From Notospermus geniculatus (Eukaryota; Nemertea; Pilidiophora; Heteronemertea; Lineidae): DNA of 64,000 bases. This document shows positions 1 to 24,563 of the stretch, piece after piece. The DNA lies in contig NMRB01000375.1 of assembly GCA_002633025.1 (NCBI GenBank), positions 13,214 through 77,213 on the forward strand. The letters are read 5' to 3'. The notes beneath the pieces are model-generated. The model had not been told where the DNA came from and ran no database searches. It saw only the letters and a program-made list of their open reading frames with translations. A program made the position numbers and the translations under genes. Within the stretch, counting starts at the first letter, position 1. Each line of letters starts with the position of its first letter.

Positions 1-972
1 GAGTTTTCTTTTTGGTCTGAACGTGTATCTTTTGTAATGAAGTTTCTAGAAGCTTGATATGCAAAATCTTTGGGTTTCTTTCGAAATATTCCATTGAAAT
101 AATCTGTTGATCACTATTATACTGCTTGAAGCATTTACGACTATTGTGAATATGGGCAAGTGCCTGGAAATTGATCAAACAGCTCACGAAAACCTGCACT
201 TTCTCCCTGTCAGTATCACATGCTTTTGCATTCCTGGTTCAACTTTTACATTGGAAATTGTAAGAAACTCAAATACTATAACTCAGCAAACTGAGTACTA
301 ATTGCTGATGCCATATATTATTGGCGCGCCAATCAAATGAACAGATATGGTCGCAGCTCGGTGGCGCCGATGCCGTCCTTGAGATCAAGTCAATATGTCT
401 GCACTGGAAATGAATACAAACGTACTTCAGTCAGCATCCGTTGCCGAGGAGCGAGTAGTGCCCATTCCTGATGTAATCGCTGCTCTTTAGATGTTGACAG
501 TGCTATATGGACGGGCCGCACCCGCCGGGGTGGTTTGTTCCATTTAAAAAATGATATAACATACTGTAGTAATATGCAGATCATGGCTGTTGAGGTTATG
601 GTGCAATGTTGCAATGAAGGAAATGGAGTCTGAGAGAGACACCAGTCATACTGAAGTGTCGTTTCCTCCTGCATGCATTAAATTGTTGGACATTGTCTGT
701 TGGGCTCAATTTGACAGAAGTGCTGTTTTGCTTCACTATACAGCAGGCATTGGGTGAAGTTGATGGAGGTTGGATCATTCTGTTCTTGTGAGCGAGTGCC
801 GGGAGAACTTTCAGAATTGACAAGATATGTATAAAAACTTTGTCCATCTGGATCTTATCCATTGTCTCAAATGATGACTAATACCTAATTTGAACTCATA
901 AATATTTTCAAATACCACTTACTAGAATTCGTGCTCAATTGCTGTGTCAGACGTAATCATTCTGCCCTGACT

Positions 973-1747
973 ATCCCAGAGCAAAGATTGGTGGGAATTT
1001 GGTGATTCTTTGGTGACAAATTGGTTGTGCCACTCTGGTCTGCAGTGGTGGTTGTTTGGTGTCACATTGGTGTGTGGATTGGTCAGGGGTCGATTTTCCC
1101 ACTTGTCCGTTTGCCCGACGCCAGGTCAAAATCGTTACGGACAAGTAGGACCAGAGCCTTCAGTTGTCCGACTGCCAAGTGTGATATTTTGGCCTAGGCC
1201 TATAAGATAGTGGTTTTCCACTGGTTTTCCGTCTGGGTCAAAGCAAAGCCCACTCACACTTGTCACAGTTATGAAGTTTCACTCAATCTGAAGAGACTAT
1301 GTATCACTGCACATGTGCAATGACAGCACATGACAAAATGGCATGCTGATATTTCTAAACAGGACAACCTGAAAATCAGACGGACAACCAGCAAGCCTAA
1401 GGTTGGTTGTCCTGTGGACAACTGCTTAAAAAAGGTGAAAATCTACCCCTGTTGGTGGTGATTGGTGTTGTGTTGGTGTTGAATTGGTGGCATCCAAATT
1501 ATGCAAATTAGCAAATTGGTGGCACTTTGGTGATGAATTGGTGGTGTGTTGGTGCTGGCTATTGGTGGCTTTGTGGTTGCTTTTTGGTGGGGCATTGGTT
1601 GCTTTTTGGTGGGGCATTGGTTGCTTTTTGGTGGTGGACTGGTGGTTCTGTGGACCACAAGGAGGACTGGTGGTGTGTTGGTGTAGATTTAGTGGCATAT
1701 TGGTCAGCAACCACAAATTGGTTGCACACCAATCTTTGCTCTGGGAT
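973..1747. mobile_element. TIR element with TTGGTGG-rich interior
   Basis: About 21 bp at 973-993 (core CCCAGAGCAAAGATTGG) recur as their reverse complement at 1727-1747, bounding a ~775-bp unit. The interior is strongly strand-asymmetric: dozens of TTGGTGG/TTGGTGT motifs between 1000 and 1730, and GGACAA/TTGTCC motifs in the middle. No transposase-like frame is present; the open frames inside are translations of the simple repeat. It is probably a non-autonomous DNA transposon. I could not define a target-site duplication with confidence. Confidence 0.6.
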
Positions 1748-3425
1748 GTTAAAAATTGATAATTCACTATTCAACCTGGTGCAATTCAATCATTGCGCAG
1801 ATTGTCAAGTCTGAAATACAAATGCTGAGTTTCCCCTTCAAAATATTATCACCCTGATTTGAGTCTAATTTGAAACTTTTCGAAGATACTTCAACTTATC
1901 ATGAAGTGTGGCTGGAATAGTCATTCGGCGGGAAGGCCGTTGTTGAGGTTTAAAACACGTGCATTTGGCTTCAGTACGATGTCCGTTTCAAGGCAAGTAT
2001 GCAGAAATGCCACATACTTTACAGCATGTGTTGATGTTACACTGAACTCTGTCTACGAAACCTTCTATGGATTCAGAATTTTTCGTGTCCATTTCACCCT
2101 ATGTAGAGCAGAATTGTCCATACATTTCACCTACCTTCCATCCAGGATTGCACCACTCTGCACCCTCTCGAGGTGCACTTCAGATGACATAATAAAATTG
2201 CCCCGCCGAGCTGCGTACTTGGAACGATAGAAGTGCCAATACACGATATACTGACAATTGATTGGTTATGGAATATGACAAGTTCAGCGGAGGAGGAGGA
2301 CGCCTGTGCGTCGTGGTGACCGTGATGACTCGCCCGATGGCGTGTCTTTGTTTGATGTCGCTTGCATGCTGCTGATGTGACATGTGCATTCGTAATGATC
2401 TTAGTTGCATCTGCTCAGCATCAATCTCAGTTTGTGTCTTGATTGCCAAAGTTGTGGAGCATTCTGACTCTGATTTAGATCAAGTTTGATATTTTTGCTT
2501 TGGAAGAATTGACTCAAAAGAGAATTGTGGGGTCGTAAAACCCAAAGGAGGATTTAGACAATTGATTTTGATTTTCCGATATTTTTACCAAAGGAGGATT
2601 TGGCTTTTTGATTCGAGGAAAGGAGAGGATTTTCCGGAGAGTGACATTTTCGTTCAGGATGTTACCAGTATTTTTACCAAAGGAAAATGCAGAGCATCAC
2701 TTAAACCTGAATTTCTTTTGCCATTGATGTTCAATTTAATTTCCCATTGACTGGAGTGGGTGAAAAATTTGTGTAATCACTCTAAGCCGAGGCTAGTTTC
2801 GACTATTGTATCAGCCAACGTGAAACTGATAGCGACTCTATCTCATTCTCAGAATCTTCCCTTGACAGATCATCGCAATCACTCCATTGCATGACTTTCT
2901 CTGCGATGTTATTCCTTGATTTGCCACTTGAATTCCTTTCCCTCGGAATTGGCGATTAAAAACTTGTTATTTGCTGGAAATGCAACGATGACTCTTCATG
3001 GAACGTCTTCATTCTAATGTGTTTCGCTTTCTTTTGAAAACGTCGAATCAAAGTGATGTGCACATTTAGTGGCATTTAGCGGCTGATACGCTCCGTAACA
3101 TTTTGCGGAAAAATGTGTAATAGCATCCCATGAATCAGATGAACCTTTTGATAAATTCTTTGATTTCTGGATTTCTGTTCAATTAAGTGGAGGATGCCAT
3201 GTGGGTTGTTCTGCTGTGAGTGGATCCGTTATTGTTGTCACAAAAGCAAGAACTATCACCAACTTGATCTTGACATGGGAGGCGTATGTTGCTCACGCGT
3301 AAATATCACTTTTGTTGTAAATATTTGATTCCTTTGCAGTCAAATTCTTATACCATCTGTCATGGTGATTACCACCATTCGGTGTTGTTCCAAGTAAGTT
3401 TCAAATATCAACTACTTGACATTAA

Positions 3426-3625
3426 CCCCTTAACTTGGTACGGCATATTATTACGTCATTACGAAATCCGGGGAACCCCGTATAGTACGCCTTGCAAGAA
3501 AATGGCGCATCACAGTGCGTAGGACGTTATACCACGTCCGGAACCTTATGTGTCAAATACTTTTTTTTTGGCAATTTTTTTAAGAAAGAAAAATTTGAAC
3601 TAAAAAAAATTACACAGTTAAGGGG
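3426..3625. mobile_element. 200-bp piggyBac-like MITE with TTAA target duplication
   Basis: The element starts CCCCTTAACT and ends AGTTAAGGGG, and is flanked on both sides by TTAA (3422-3425 and 3626-3629). TTAA target duplication with CCC-type ends is the hallmark of the piggyBac superfamily. There is no coding capacity. A short hairpin (GTTTCCACT / AGTGGAAAC, about 3634-3664) lies immediately to the right. Confidence 0.7.
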
Positions 3626-6600
3626 TTAAAGGCCCGTTTCCACTGCAGATTCTGCTGAAGTGGAAACAGGGGCCTTTAGGCCCATGGTTGCAGTGATGGC
3701 CCAAGCTTGCAGTCATTTCATGTGATTATCATTTCATAGGAAGGTTATCACCAGGATATCCTGAAGTTTGCAAGTTTTCCCCAAACTGTCAATATCTTGT
3801 ATTTGACATTGGGCCGTGCTATTATATGCATTGGTGGGTGGCATGCATAGTGTGAACATAACTCAGTGACTGTAGAAAACAGCAAAATCAGGTTCATGTC
3901 AGATGGTGAACATAACAAGCTATCATCCATCCGTTTGTAGTATCATCGAAAGAGAACTGACCAGAACTATTGATACTTGACCAAGAATAAGTGACCGCAT
4001 TTTGAGGATTCAGTTGTTCGTGTTGTAAACTGACCCATGCTCATCCACGGTACTGTCAACTTAGACAACTTGACGAGGGACATGTCTGCACTCTCCTGTC
4101 AACGTAGAGGACGTGGCAGTTGTGTCTGCGGTGTGGAGGAGCTGGCGGGTGTGGTGAGACATGTGCAGATGTCCATACTCAGCAGGTCCAGTTGGTCATC
4201 TGAGTGCTTGTGGGACACTATTGCCTGAATCAGGAGGGATATATAGCATCCCAAAAGACATTCTGTATTTCACAGTAGGAAATTTGAGAGAACTGCACAT
4301 TTGCTTTCATTATGCTGTCTGTGGCATATATTCTACATTCACAGATCTAAGATCATTGAATTTGGGCATCACTGCCCCCTGTTGTGTACAGCCATCGAAT
4401 GGGTCACACTGACCATTTCAGCTGACTGACTCCTTGCTATGAAATCGACACTAGGCCCCTTTGGCCATTGGTACAGACAACTTGGTGTTGCACACCTATT
4501 GGTCAATGCCATTATCCAGGCATAGTGAGCTCGGCTTGAATGTCCAAAACCGGCCCTGGATTGGTGAATCGAGAGTATTTCTAAAGTTGTTATACAAACT
4601 TGTGCATGCACTGTACAAGTCATGATTCTCCCCCAACACAAAGCTTGTCAGCCTATGTTGGTCTTGTTGTGGCTTCTGTTTTCAATAGACAGATGGTAGA
4701 TGGAATTACTAATTTTGACAATCAAGTTTCCATAATTGACTGTTAATTCAAATGACATTAAGTGCAAACTGAATGAAAAGTTGACACAATTTGTATCCCC
4801 AGGAATGACTAATAGTTTGACCTGGTTCCCTGTGGTGCACCAAATATTGTGCAGCCTTGGTCAAGCATCTTGACGGTAATCAGTAGTTCTTAGTCAAAAT
4901 TTTGACTGAGGGAGCTAGCAAGAACCCCTCACACAGTGTTGGCCAAAGTATTCTTCTAAAGTTTTGTGCTTTGATTTTGCCAGAGTTGACCATCATCATG
5001 AAATGAAAGCTAGTTGCTATGCAACTGCATTTGCATCATTCAAGCAGTGATGACTGCATGTATTAATCTAAATGTCCAAGATAAATTTCTTTGTTGTGGG
5101 CCGGGATGGTAAGGTAGAAATTGATGATAAAAATGATCGTGTCTTTTCTTTTGATGGTCATCTTTGCTTTTGTCTGCTACGGGTAAATAAAAACCGAAAT
5201 CAAATGTCAAAGGTTTTTGCTGGACTGCATGATACTAAAAGAAAGTGATTAGGTGAACATAGTGGGGGGATCCTGAGACAAAAGGAGTGGTCATTTGATG
5301 TAAAGATGATAAGATAGGGATCAAAGAGTTGGGATGACTAACCTGAAACAGAAATTTGCTCAATTGTCTGGAAGGTGGTGAGGTCATGCGACGGACGGTC
5401 TGAAATTTTTTCTGATTTCATTGTTGGTGGAAGTCAAATGGTATACTTGAACGGTTGAAGCGCTGGTCAATGTGACCTATCTTTTTCCGCATACCTTCAA
5501 CCTACATCATGCGAAAGGTACGCTCCTTTTCATGGTACGTACGGGCACACGCGTCTTTTCCATGCGACTCCGTGCACCACGCTCGAATGGTGTTGCGCCT
5601 TCACTGCTGCAGCGCGTGCCTTCCAAAACCCCACGCGTCATCCACAGAAGACACAAAAATGGTACGCCCATGATGCTGCATGTGGTACGCGGATGCGGAT
5701 GGTACACGGCGCGGAAGGTAAGTCAATTGTCAGAGTACTGTGTATTGTAGGTCATCAATCAGGAGGGGATATCGTCATCAATCATGAATGACAGGTGCCA
5801 ATTACATCGGCCATCTTTCATTACCTTCTTAATTGGTCAATTGAAAATTATTCTGTAATGAGCATTTTACAATTCAAATTTGAAGTGTCCTCATCTGAGC
5901 AACAAAGGAAGGCATCCATATGGCTTCAATTTTCGCTTGAGTATATTTGGTTGATTGCATTATTTTGGCTTGATTGACAAATTTGGTGAACTTTTAAAAT
6001 AGGTGCCTTTAAAGATCATATCCTGCAAGAGAAAGTCATTTATCATCTTTAGCTCTGAAATTGAGGAAACTGAAATCGATCGGAAATGTGTAGAATCCTG
6101 GAAGTACCTTGCCGTTGGCTGAAATCAATGCTCATAAATTTTAATCAAGTTGATTTAGGGGCTGCTCTAATGAACAGGGAATTGAATACAAGTTATAATT
6201 CATGATTTTTACAAACTTTGTCTCCTGGCTGTTTCATTTTGATACAAAGCCAAGGCTTTGTTGTCACTTCTGGTGAATTTTGCCATTCACCATCATCAAA
6301 CCTGTACACACTCTAACAAAACAATAACAAAAATTTTTTTTGCTTATGATAAGCCATCATGTTGTTCTTCCACTGGGGCTGTCAGGTTGCTGAAAACAAA
6401 CATGTAAGAGATTGGGGCCACTGAATCCTGAGCCTGAGCTGAGCTTGGACTGATATGAGGGGGGGGGGGTTAACAAATTTTGTCATCCCTCCATGCAGAG
6501 AATTTTCTGAAGCACCCTGTATGCTGTTTTTATTTCTTCCAGCCTCAAGGTTCACCGATGAATGAACTGAATTGCCGTGATGTAAAACAAAGGAATCAAG

Positions 6601-7671
6601 GCCCCCCAACAGCCAAGGAGATAAAAATCACAAGTCTAATGCAATTATTAAAAATCTATTATGGGGTATTATTGCATTAAGCAGCTTCCTGTCATTCTAA
6701 CTTAAATCATGTCAACATAGAGAAGCAATTGACTACAGAAAGACAATAGAAATGCAGCCATGATGAAATGGGGAGGTGTTCCCATGTTCCCTTTGGCAAT
6801 AAACATGTTTTTGGACCGTGTTCAGATCTCCACAGAATCCAGTATCAAGTGAAGTGTCAACATAGAACCATTTCCGCATGGATATACCGGTAATAAAAGC
6901 AATCGTAATTCTTTCATTGTATAACTAGCTGTTCAGATATATCACGCTTATATCCCCTTAATAAAAGAGGCAGAGGTATAATTTTATGCGATTTACCTCC
7001 TATGGTGTGATGAAGTGATATATTTTTTGGTGTTGGATCTCAAGAGGAAAACAGATTCTAATGATCTTCTCTTCACAGCCCTTGCAGAACCGACTCTTAA
7101 AAAACATTTGCATTCCCCATTGTTTGAGAGTAAAAATAAATGACATGAAGTTTTTTGCCATCGCCCCAGGTGTCAGTTATATCTCTTTAATTTGACATCC
7201 ACCAACAACTGGTGAAGTAGTAATTAAGTCATTTAAGGCCCAATGGATGAGGTATTTAGGTGCGTACTGCCAGTCATTAGTGGAAACTGGAAGCGCTCTT
7301 CCAAAGCAAAGCATGAATGGAGGTCTTGGTTGGTTGAATGACATGGCTCTGCGGCTCTGAGGTTCATTCTGGGACTAATACTTGGTGGCCTAGGGCTGTT
7401 TCCATGAGGAATGGTTCGGATGGTGATGGAAGAAATTTGGTCCTTTCCAGCTGGATATGAATATGGATGGAATATTCAGAAAACAACACAGTGATAAGAT
7501 CATTTACTGCTGCTGCTGCTGCTGCTGACGATGATGATGCCTCATGGGTGAATACAGAAACATCGTCTTGTTGGCCTTCGGTTTCCTTGAATTGGCTTAA
7601 GGACACTTTGGAGTTGTGATAAGAACGGATTCAAAAGTCAAGTTGCAATGCAGATATTATATCAGCTTCCT

Positions 7672-8074
7672 TTATGGGGAAATAGACTTCTCGTTGCAGG
7701 GGAATGGGTGTTGACGTTGGATTTTGTTTGCCAAGTGAATTTTCATTTCCACTTCCTTGTGTTGGCAGCAAGTGGGTTTGGCAAAAATGCTTTGATTTGA
7801 ACTCCAGTTATTTGCAGGGGATGTGAAGGTACATTCCAGTTGCCTGTTGAGTGCGTATTTCTCTCCTTTGAGGCCTTTTGTCTTCGTAACATGACAGATA
7901 CACCAGAGGGACATCCTCCACTAGAATTGAGTACTTCAAATCAGGAAGTTGACCAGTCTTGCACTGCTCAAGGACATGGTTCTCCACGGCACCTTTGATG
8001 AACATGTCGTTCAAAAGCCATGCACTGCCAAAAGTAATCACTGGTGTGAGGTTACAGGAAATGTATTGTTCCAA
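7672..8074 (-). pseudogene. Unidentified minus-strand coding-like remnant
   Basis: Minus-strand frames at 8074-7808 and 7914-7672 are protein-like in composition and overlap in different frames, as expected for a frameshifted old coding sequence. A third frame across the same stretch also reads sensibly for about 30 residues. I do not recognise the family. No splice sites or conserved motif support a functional gene. It may be transposon-derived or chance. Confidence 0.15.
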
Positions 8075-8379
8075 TGACTCTGTGGTGGTCGCATTTTCAG
8101 CTTGAATTTTGATACCATACAGCCTGAGCCTTCAGGCAAAGGACAGACAGGGACAGTGTGAGGGAATTTTGTCAAGGTGAAAGATCAGCAGTGAGTCTAT
8201 GCAGTGATGTTTGCTGCAAGAAGCTGGTGACAGGACAGGACTTTCATTTACGATGATGTTCACATTCAAGTCACTTTGGATAAGGATAGTTTCTGTTGAA
8301 GTGAAGGAGATTCTTCAGTTGGTTCAGTGGTAGACCTTGATGTCGTTCTGTGCTGTGTCCTGTGTGATCAAACTTGGAG

Positions 8380-9140
8380 CAGACAAGAAGCAAATTGAAG
8401 GATCTGCTCGATTCCTCATTTGCTGGACATTCTCTTCTCAGATTGTCTTCATATTCTTTGGTTTCTAGGTACAGACATCATCTTTGGCCAACTTGCATCA
8501 GGTTGGACTTGGCATTCATTGTTGAAGCAGCACATTATCATTAGCACCAACTTCATTGGTATCAAATAGGAGCTGTCAGCGAGTTGACCACTAGGTGTCA
8601 CTAGGGCCCAATTCAATGCATCTAGCGGACCCAGTCATTATCGATCGAGCAGCGATCATAATAGATTTCCTGTACATTTGGTCCGCTAAGACTGTGCTGC
8701 CATCTGTTAGCAATATGCGCGGCTGATTGCTCCTATTGAAAGTATATCTCCCTCTTCCTGAAAAGGTGAACATATGCCCTGTTCCTCCTTTGAACTGTTT
8801 GCCCATCAGTTTCGAAAACCTGGTCATGATCTTTGTCGGACTCAGATCAACTCTGCCTGATCTGTGTTGGACTTTGTTGTTTGTATTCTGAGTAAACCCT
8901 CCACATTCCCCAGAGCAGACATCGTCAGAATCAAATTGAAAGAATCTTCCTCATCTTCTTCAAAAGGTGAACACATCCTTCTTCCTCTTTTGGATTTTCC
9001 CATCTGCTTCTAAGTACTGACGTCATCTTTGGCCGAATCAGAGCAACCCTGTTTGCTCCATGTTGGACTTTGCTGCTTGTTGTTGAATCAAAGCATTCTA
9101 CATTCCCTGGCAGACGTCATTGAGTAACAATTGAAGGACA
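8380..9140. repeat. Degenerate ~200-bp tandem repeat, about three units
   Basis: The word AAAAGGTGAAC occurs near 8761 and 8962. Each is followed in the same order by similar words: a CTTTGG/CTTTGTC stretch, GTTGGACTTTG and CAGACATCGTCA or CAGACGTCATTG. A third, more diverged unit precedes them around 8390-8550 (CAGACATCATCTTTGGCC, GGTTGGACTTGG). The units are too diverged to be recent, and no coding potential is evident. Confidence 0.45.
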
Positions 9141-10636
9141 CTCGATTTGTTCAGAATTGGACTTTGATTCAGTTCATCTGACCATTCCTTGCCAATGCCG
9201 AACTCGATACAAACATTAGTATTCCGATGGTAAATATCTAATCGAGTTCATTAAACGGTTAAATGGCCGATAATCGGACAGGATGGTTGACTTTGATGAT
9301 GTATGTACACACAATTCATCATCTTGCATTCCTCCTGATGGCAAATTATGCTATGTTTGGTTACGTATTATGCATAACAATGGATGATTAGCACGATCTG
9401 ATGAGGTTGGGCGATTTGTGGTGTGGTGGATGGTTCGGCGGAAACTACCCAATCGTCGCTGATCTAATACTTGTTTGTGAGGTGTTGGTGTTGTTGATGT
9501 TGCAGAACGATACCACGGTAAAAAATCACCAGACCTTGGTCTGTTATCCTGGAATCGCTTGCCACAGACAGACTTTTTATCAAGTTTGCATGGCATTGTG
9601 ACACTTCTTCTTGCAACCGGAAGTTGTGTTATGAAAGTTGACATGCAATTTATGTGAAAATTGGTGACTCTTGGATAAAAGTTTCCGTATGGTACTGAAA
9701 TGGATGTATCTGGCCGCAATTTCATATCTGGGGCATCAGATTAACTGCTTCGTGTCTAAAAACGTGTGATTCACGGACAAACTTCAGGCTTGTTGAAAAG
9801 TAGGATTTGTATCGAAGGAAAAGTTGGCCTAGTCATGGTTGTGATATGTGGAATAAAGGCGCTTAGGCAGAGATTAGCTCTCCTTGTGGATGCTGGAGCT
9901 GCTGCTGCTGATGATGATAAAGATGAGGTAAAGATTTCCAGCATTTCAAATCGGTTCATTTTATACCAAATAAATGGTCTATTGATACATATTTCACCAA
10001 AGAGTTTGTTTTTATTGAATTTTTTTTTAACAAGTTGCCTGGCGTGCTGCCCGCTGTAATAAAGTGCACTACGCAACCTTTCAGCTTGCTTTCCTTCTTA
10101 GTAATTCCATTGCTTGTTCTGGTAAACTGATATTTACTCAAAGCCTGTTTCTCCACATACTTACACTCGTACTTGAAAATCACAGATCGTTAGAAACTAA
10201 TCTTCCCTGCTGTCGGATATGTAGCCACAAATTGTCACTGGTGTTTACACAGCACTATCAGAGTCGTCCATCCCAAAACCAATGAATTCCAATTCGTTCC
10301 TCTGTTAGTTGCTTTATTTGCACAAACCATCAAGCTTCTCTGACTTGAAGAATCTATTGAAATAACTAGGTTTACACAATATATCACGGAGTGAATGAAG
10401 TGTGCTGCATAAACTGCTGGGAAACTGTGCAGCTTGGCTTTATCATTCATTTGTGAAGGATTTGGCTTCTCATTTGGCAAATTTCTGTATCGTCCTTGAA
10501 TGCCTGCCTCACCTAACTTCTCTTTTTTCCAGTGAAGATTGCAATGTCGCTGAAATGAAAAGACAAACAAGCACAAAATTTCTGTCTTAATTTGTTGTAT
10601 ATACATTGCCCATATTCTTTTCTTTTCATTTTGCAG

Positions 10637-22155
<11,519 letters not shown>

Positions 22156-22841
22156 CGGAGGCGATAGCAACTAGGGATGAGTTTGTAACGAGTACTATAG
22201 ACACCTGGGACAGTGTCTAGTGTGTTATAAAGATAAGCACTGATCATGCGTGGAGCTGTGGATTTAGTCATGGGACGAGGTTTTTGCATGTGTACATTGT
22301 ACACAACAGATGTAGTGTACACAGCAGATGTAGTACTAAGAAAAATGACACTGCATTGTGTGTTAGGGTGTGAGGTTTTAGGTAAAAGTTGTTTTATGAA
22401 GTCGCTGTGCTAAAACAACTGAAGCCTCAGTTGCCGTCTGTGTTCATTATGAAGTACAAATCCTCAGGGTTGATTGGTGATTTCATGTAAAATTTGGATC
22501 TGCGGTGCCACTACAGATCGGTTGCAGGCAAAAGGAGGCTGAGTTTGAAACCTACTGCAGGAGTGATGGTTAGATAAGGATATACATGTATACCAGACCG
22601 GTTGACCTCTGCCATTGCTGCACCAAAAATGGTGTCAGCTTTGGAGGATTCTGTGTTGATGAGTTATGAGTTTTTCATAAGGTAAACAGAGGGATATGAT
22701 TTAAGGTAGCTGTTGTATCAATGAACGATTCATTCACCACTGCCAACCATTACTTTCAAGTCTTGTTCAAAACTGCACTTCGTAGAAGCTTCTTAGTGTT
22801 TTCGTCAAACTTGAGTCAACACTTTCGCACTTCTCCTCTTA

Positions 22842-22982
22842 AGCTGCATTTAGCTGACACGCGGAATGCGGTATAGGGCCGCGGAATCCCTGGCGGAAGC
22901 GATTTGCTGTATGCGAAATGCATTGCACTTTCCGCTTACCGCGTTCCGCAATCCGCATACCGCGTGCAGCTAAATCCAGCTT
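22842..22982. mobile_element. MITE-like inverted repeat with GC-rich ends
   Basis: The left end (GCTGCATTTAGCTG, then CACGCGGAATGCGG) matches the reverse complement of the right end (CCGCGTGCAGCTAAATCCAGC) over about 30 bp with some mismatches. It is CpG-rich in an AT-rich setting and non-coding. A TA duplication is possible but not certain. Confidence 0.55.
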
Positions 22983-23176
22983 TACTCTTTCACAAACAAA
23001 GCAGATGAATCTTTCTTTGATTGCTTTGCACTAACTGCTTAAATTGTCTTCAATAGGAAGGCAGAGTCCTTCGCTCTGTGTGGGTTTTGTAGGGTGAGTT
23101 TGAGTACATTGTAATTCGTGCGTGCAATAAATTGTGATTGGGGTTCGTGGTGTGTTTTGGAAATTTTAAAGTCTTT

Positions 23177-24105
23177 CCTCTTTAGCTTATAATCTATTCT
23201 GACGTAAACTTGGAAAAAATGAAGAGATCTGTAAAAGTCTTGAATTTTTGATGGGCTTTTCACAATAGGTGGAAATTGATACTTTGTATTGGGATGGGGT
23301 CTTGTTGAAATGAGGTAACAAGCAACGGAAATACTCCAACTCACTTTTCAGCATCACCAGATATATGCTCAAGTAATATTATTGATTATTGTGGACTTTC
23401 GTGAGGGCGTTAGGTATCTTTTTCTTCCAAGAGGAGGAAACATGTTGATAGAGTTGAATGACAACTGATCATTTCAGATCTTGCTAAAAATGACATTTGG
23501 TTTTGAAAGTACATGTACAAGTTCTGCTGGAAGCCTGCCATGAGAGAGCCACAGGTTTGAATTGGTTAACTGAGGTTGGGTCCAAATAGGCATGCATTCA
23601 TAAGACTTGATGAAAGACACCTGGGTCAAGACGCTATTCCTCTTTAGCTTATAATCTATTCTGACATAAACTTGGAAAGAATGGAGAGATCTGTAAACGT
23701 CTTGAATTTTTGATGGGCTTTTCACAATAGGTGGAAATTAATACTTTGTATTGGGATGGGGTCTTGTTGAAATGAGGTAACAAGCAACGGAAATACTCCC
23801 AACTCACTTTTCAGCATCACCAGCTAGGCCTGTATGCTCAAGTAATATTATTGATTATTGTAGACTTTCATGAGGGCGTTAGGAATCTTTTTCTTCCAAG
23901 AGGAGGAAACATGTTGATAGAGTTGAATGACAACTGATCATTTCAGATCTTGCTAAAAATGACATTTGGTTTTGAAAGTACATGTACAAATTCTGCTGGA
24001 AGCCTGCCATGAGAGAGCCACAGGTTTGAATTGGTTAACTGAGGTTGGGTCCAAATAGGCATGCATTCATAAGACTTGATGAAAGACACCTGGGTCAAGA
24101 CGCTG
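23177..24105. repeat. 461-bp tandem duplication
   Basis: Copy 1 (23177-23637) and copy 2 (23638-24105) are nearly identical from TCCTCTTTAGCTTATAATC to GGGTCAAGACGCT, with scattered substitutions and small indels. The copies abut head to tail. Both carry the same short minus-strand frames, so those frames are not independent evidence of coding. Confidence 0.92.
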
Positions 24106-24487
24106 TTCAATGGTGCCAGCAGTATTTTCATAGGGTATTAAAGTTACTTGAACACTAGTCATGTTGGTAATTGACAAAGTTGCAGAGGTGTCCGAACTTC
24201 TGATAATCCCCGGGGTCTTCACCAAAACCGGCCACTTCAGGACCAGAAGGGAAGGGTTGAATTTTATCTGCGTCATTTAAATACCGGGTAAAGAGATTGC
24301 TTTGTAATGAGATATTTGTCAGTTATTGACATTTTACAAAAAATTGAAAAAGATGTTGATAATAAGGAGACCGTGCTCTGTTCTGATGTTGGCAATTTTG
24401 TCTGTTTTTAAGATAAAATATATTTACATATTCTTAACCAGTTTGGGGATTTGGTGGCCTGATGAGATGTCGTTGATTCTGGTAGTA

Positions 24488-24563
24488 GGCCATACGCCAG
24501 TTGTTAAGGGATCTTGAAATATGAAGGCCATACACCAGTTGTTAAGGGATCTTGAAATATCAA
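24488..24563. repeat. 38-bp tandem direct repeat, two units
   Basis: GGCCATACGCCAGTTGTTAA at 24488 is repeated with one change at 24526; the similarity runs through GGATCTTGAAATAT. Confidence 0.85.

Larger units (their letters stand above)
1..10636. other. Non-coding stretch, probable 5' intron or upstream DNA of ARHGAP39
   Basis: I could not recognise any exon here on either strand. The open frames are short, lack paired splice sites with conserved peptide, and overlap repeats. The first recognisable ARHGAP39 exon, at 10637, begins in phase 0 at a point that in the family follows the second WW domain, so upstream coding exons must exist. No W...YY.N...W type exon was seen here, so they are probably left of the window. 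The stretch contains the inverted-repeat elements listed separately (973-1747, 3426-3625), a CpG-rich patch near 5470-5720, degenerate repeats at 8380-9130, and compound GCT/GAT microsatellites near 7507-7541 and 9891-9925. Confidence 0.5.

Noticed and set aside
1426-1814. Trp/Gly-rich and His/Pro/Thr-rich frames on both strands
   Set aside because: They are translations of the TTGGTGG simple-repeat interior of a transposon-like element.
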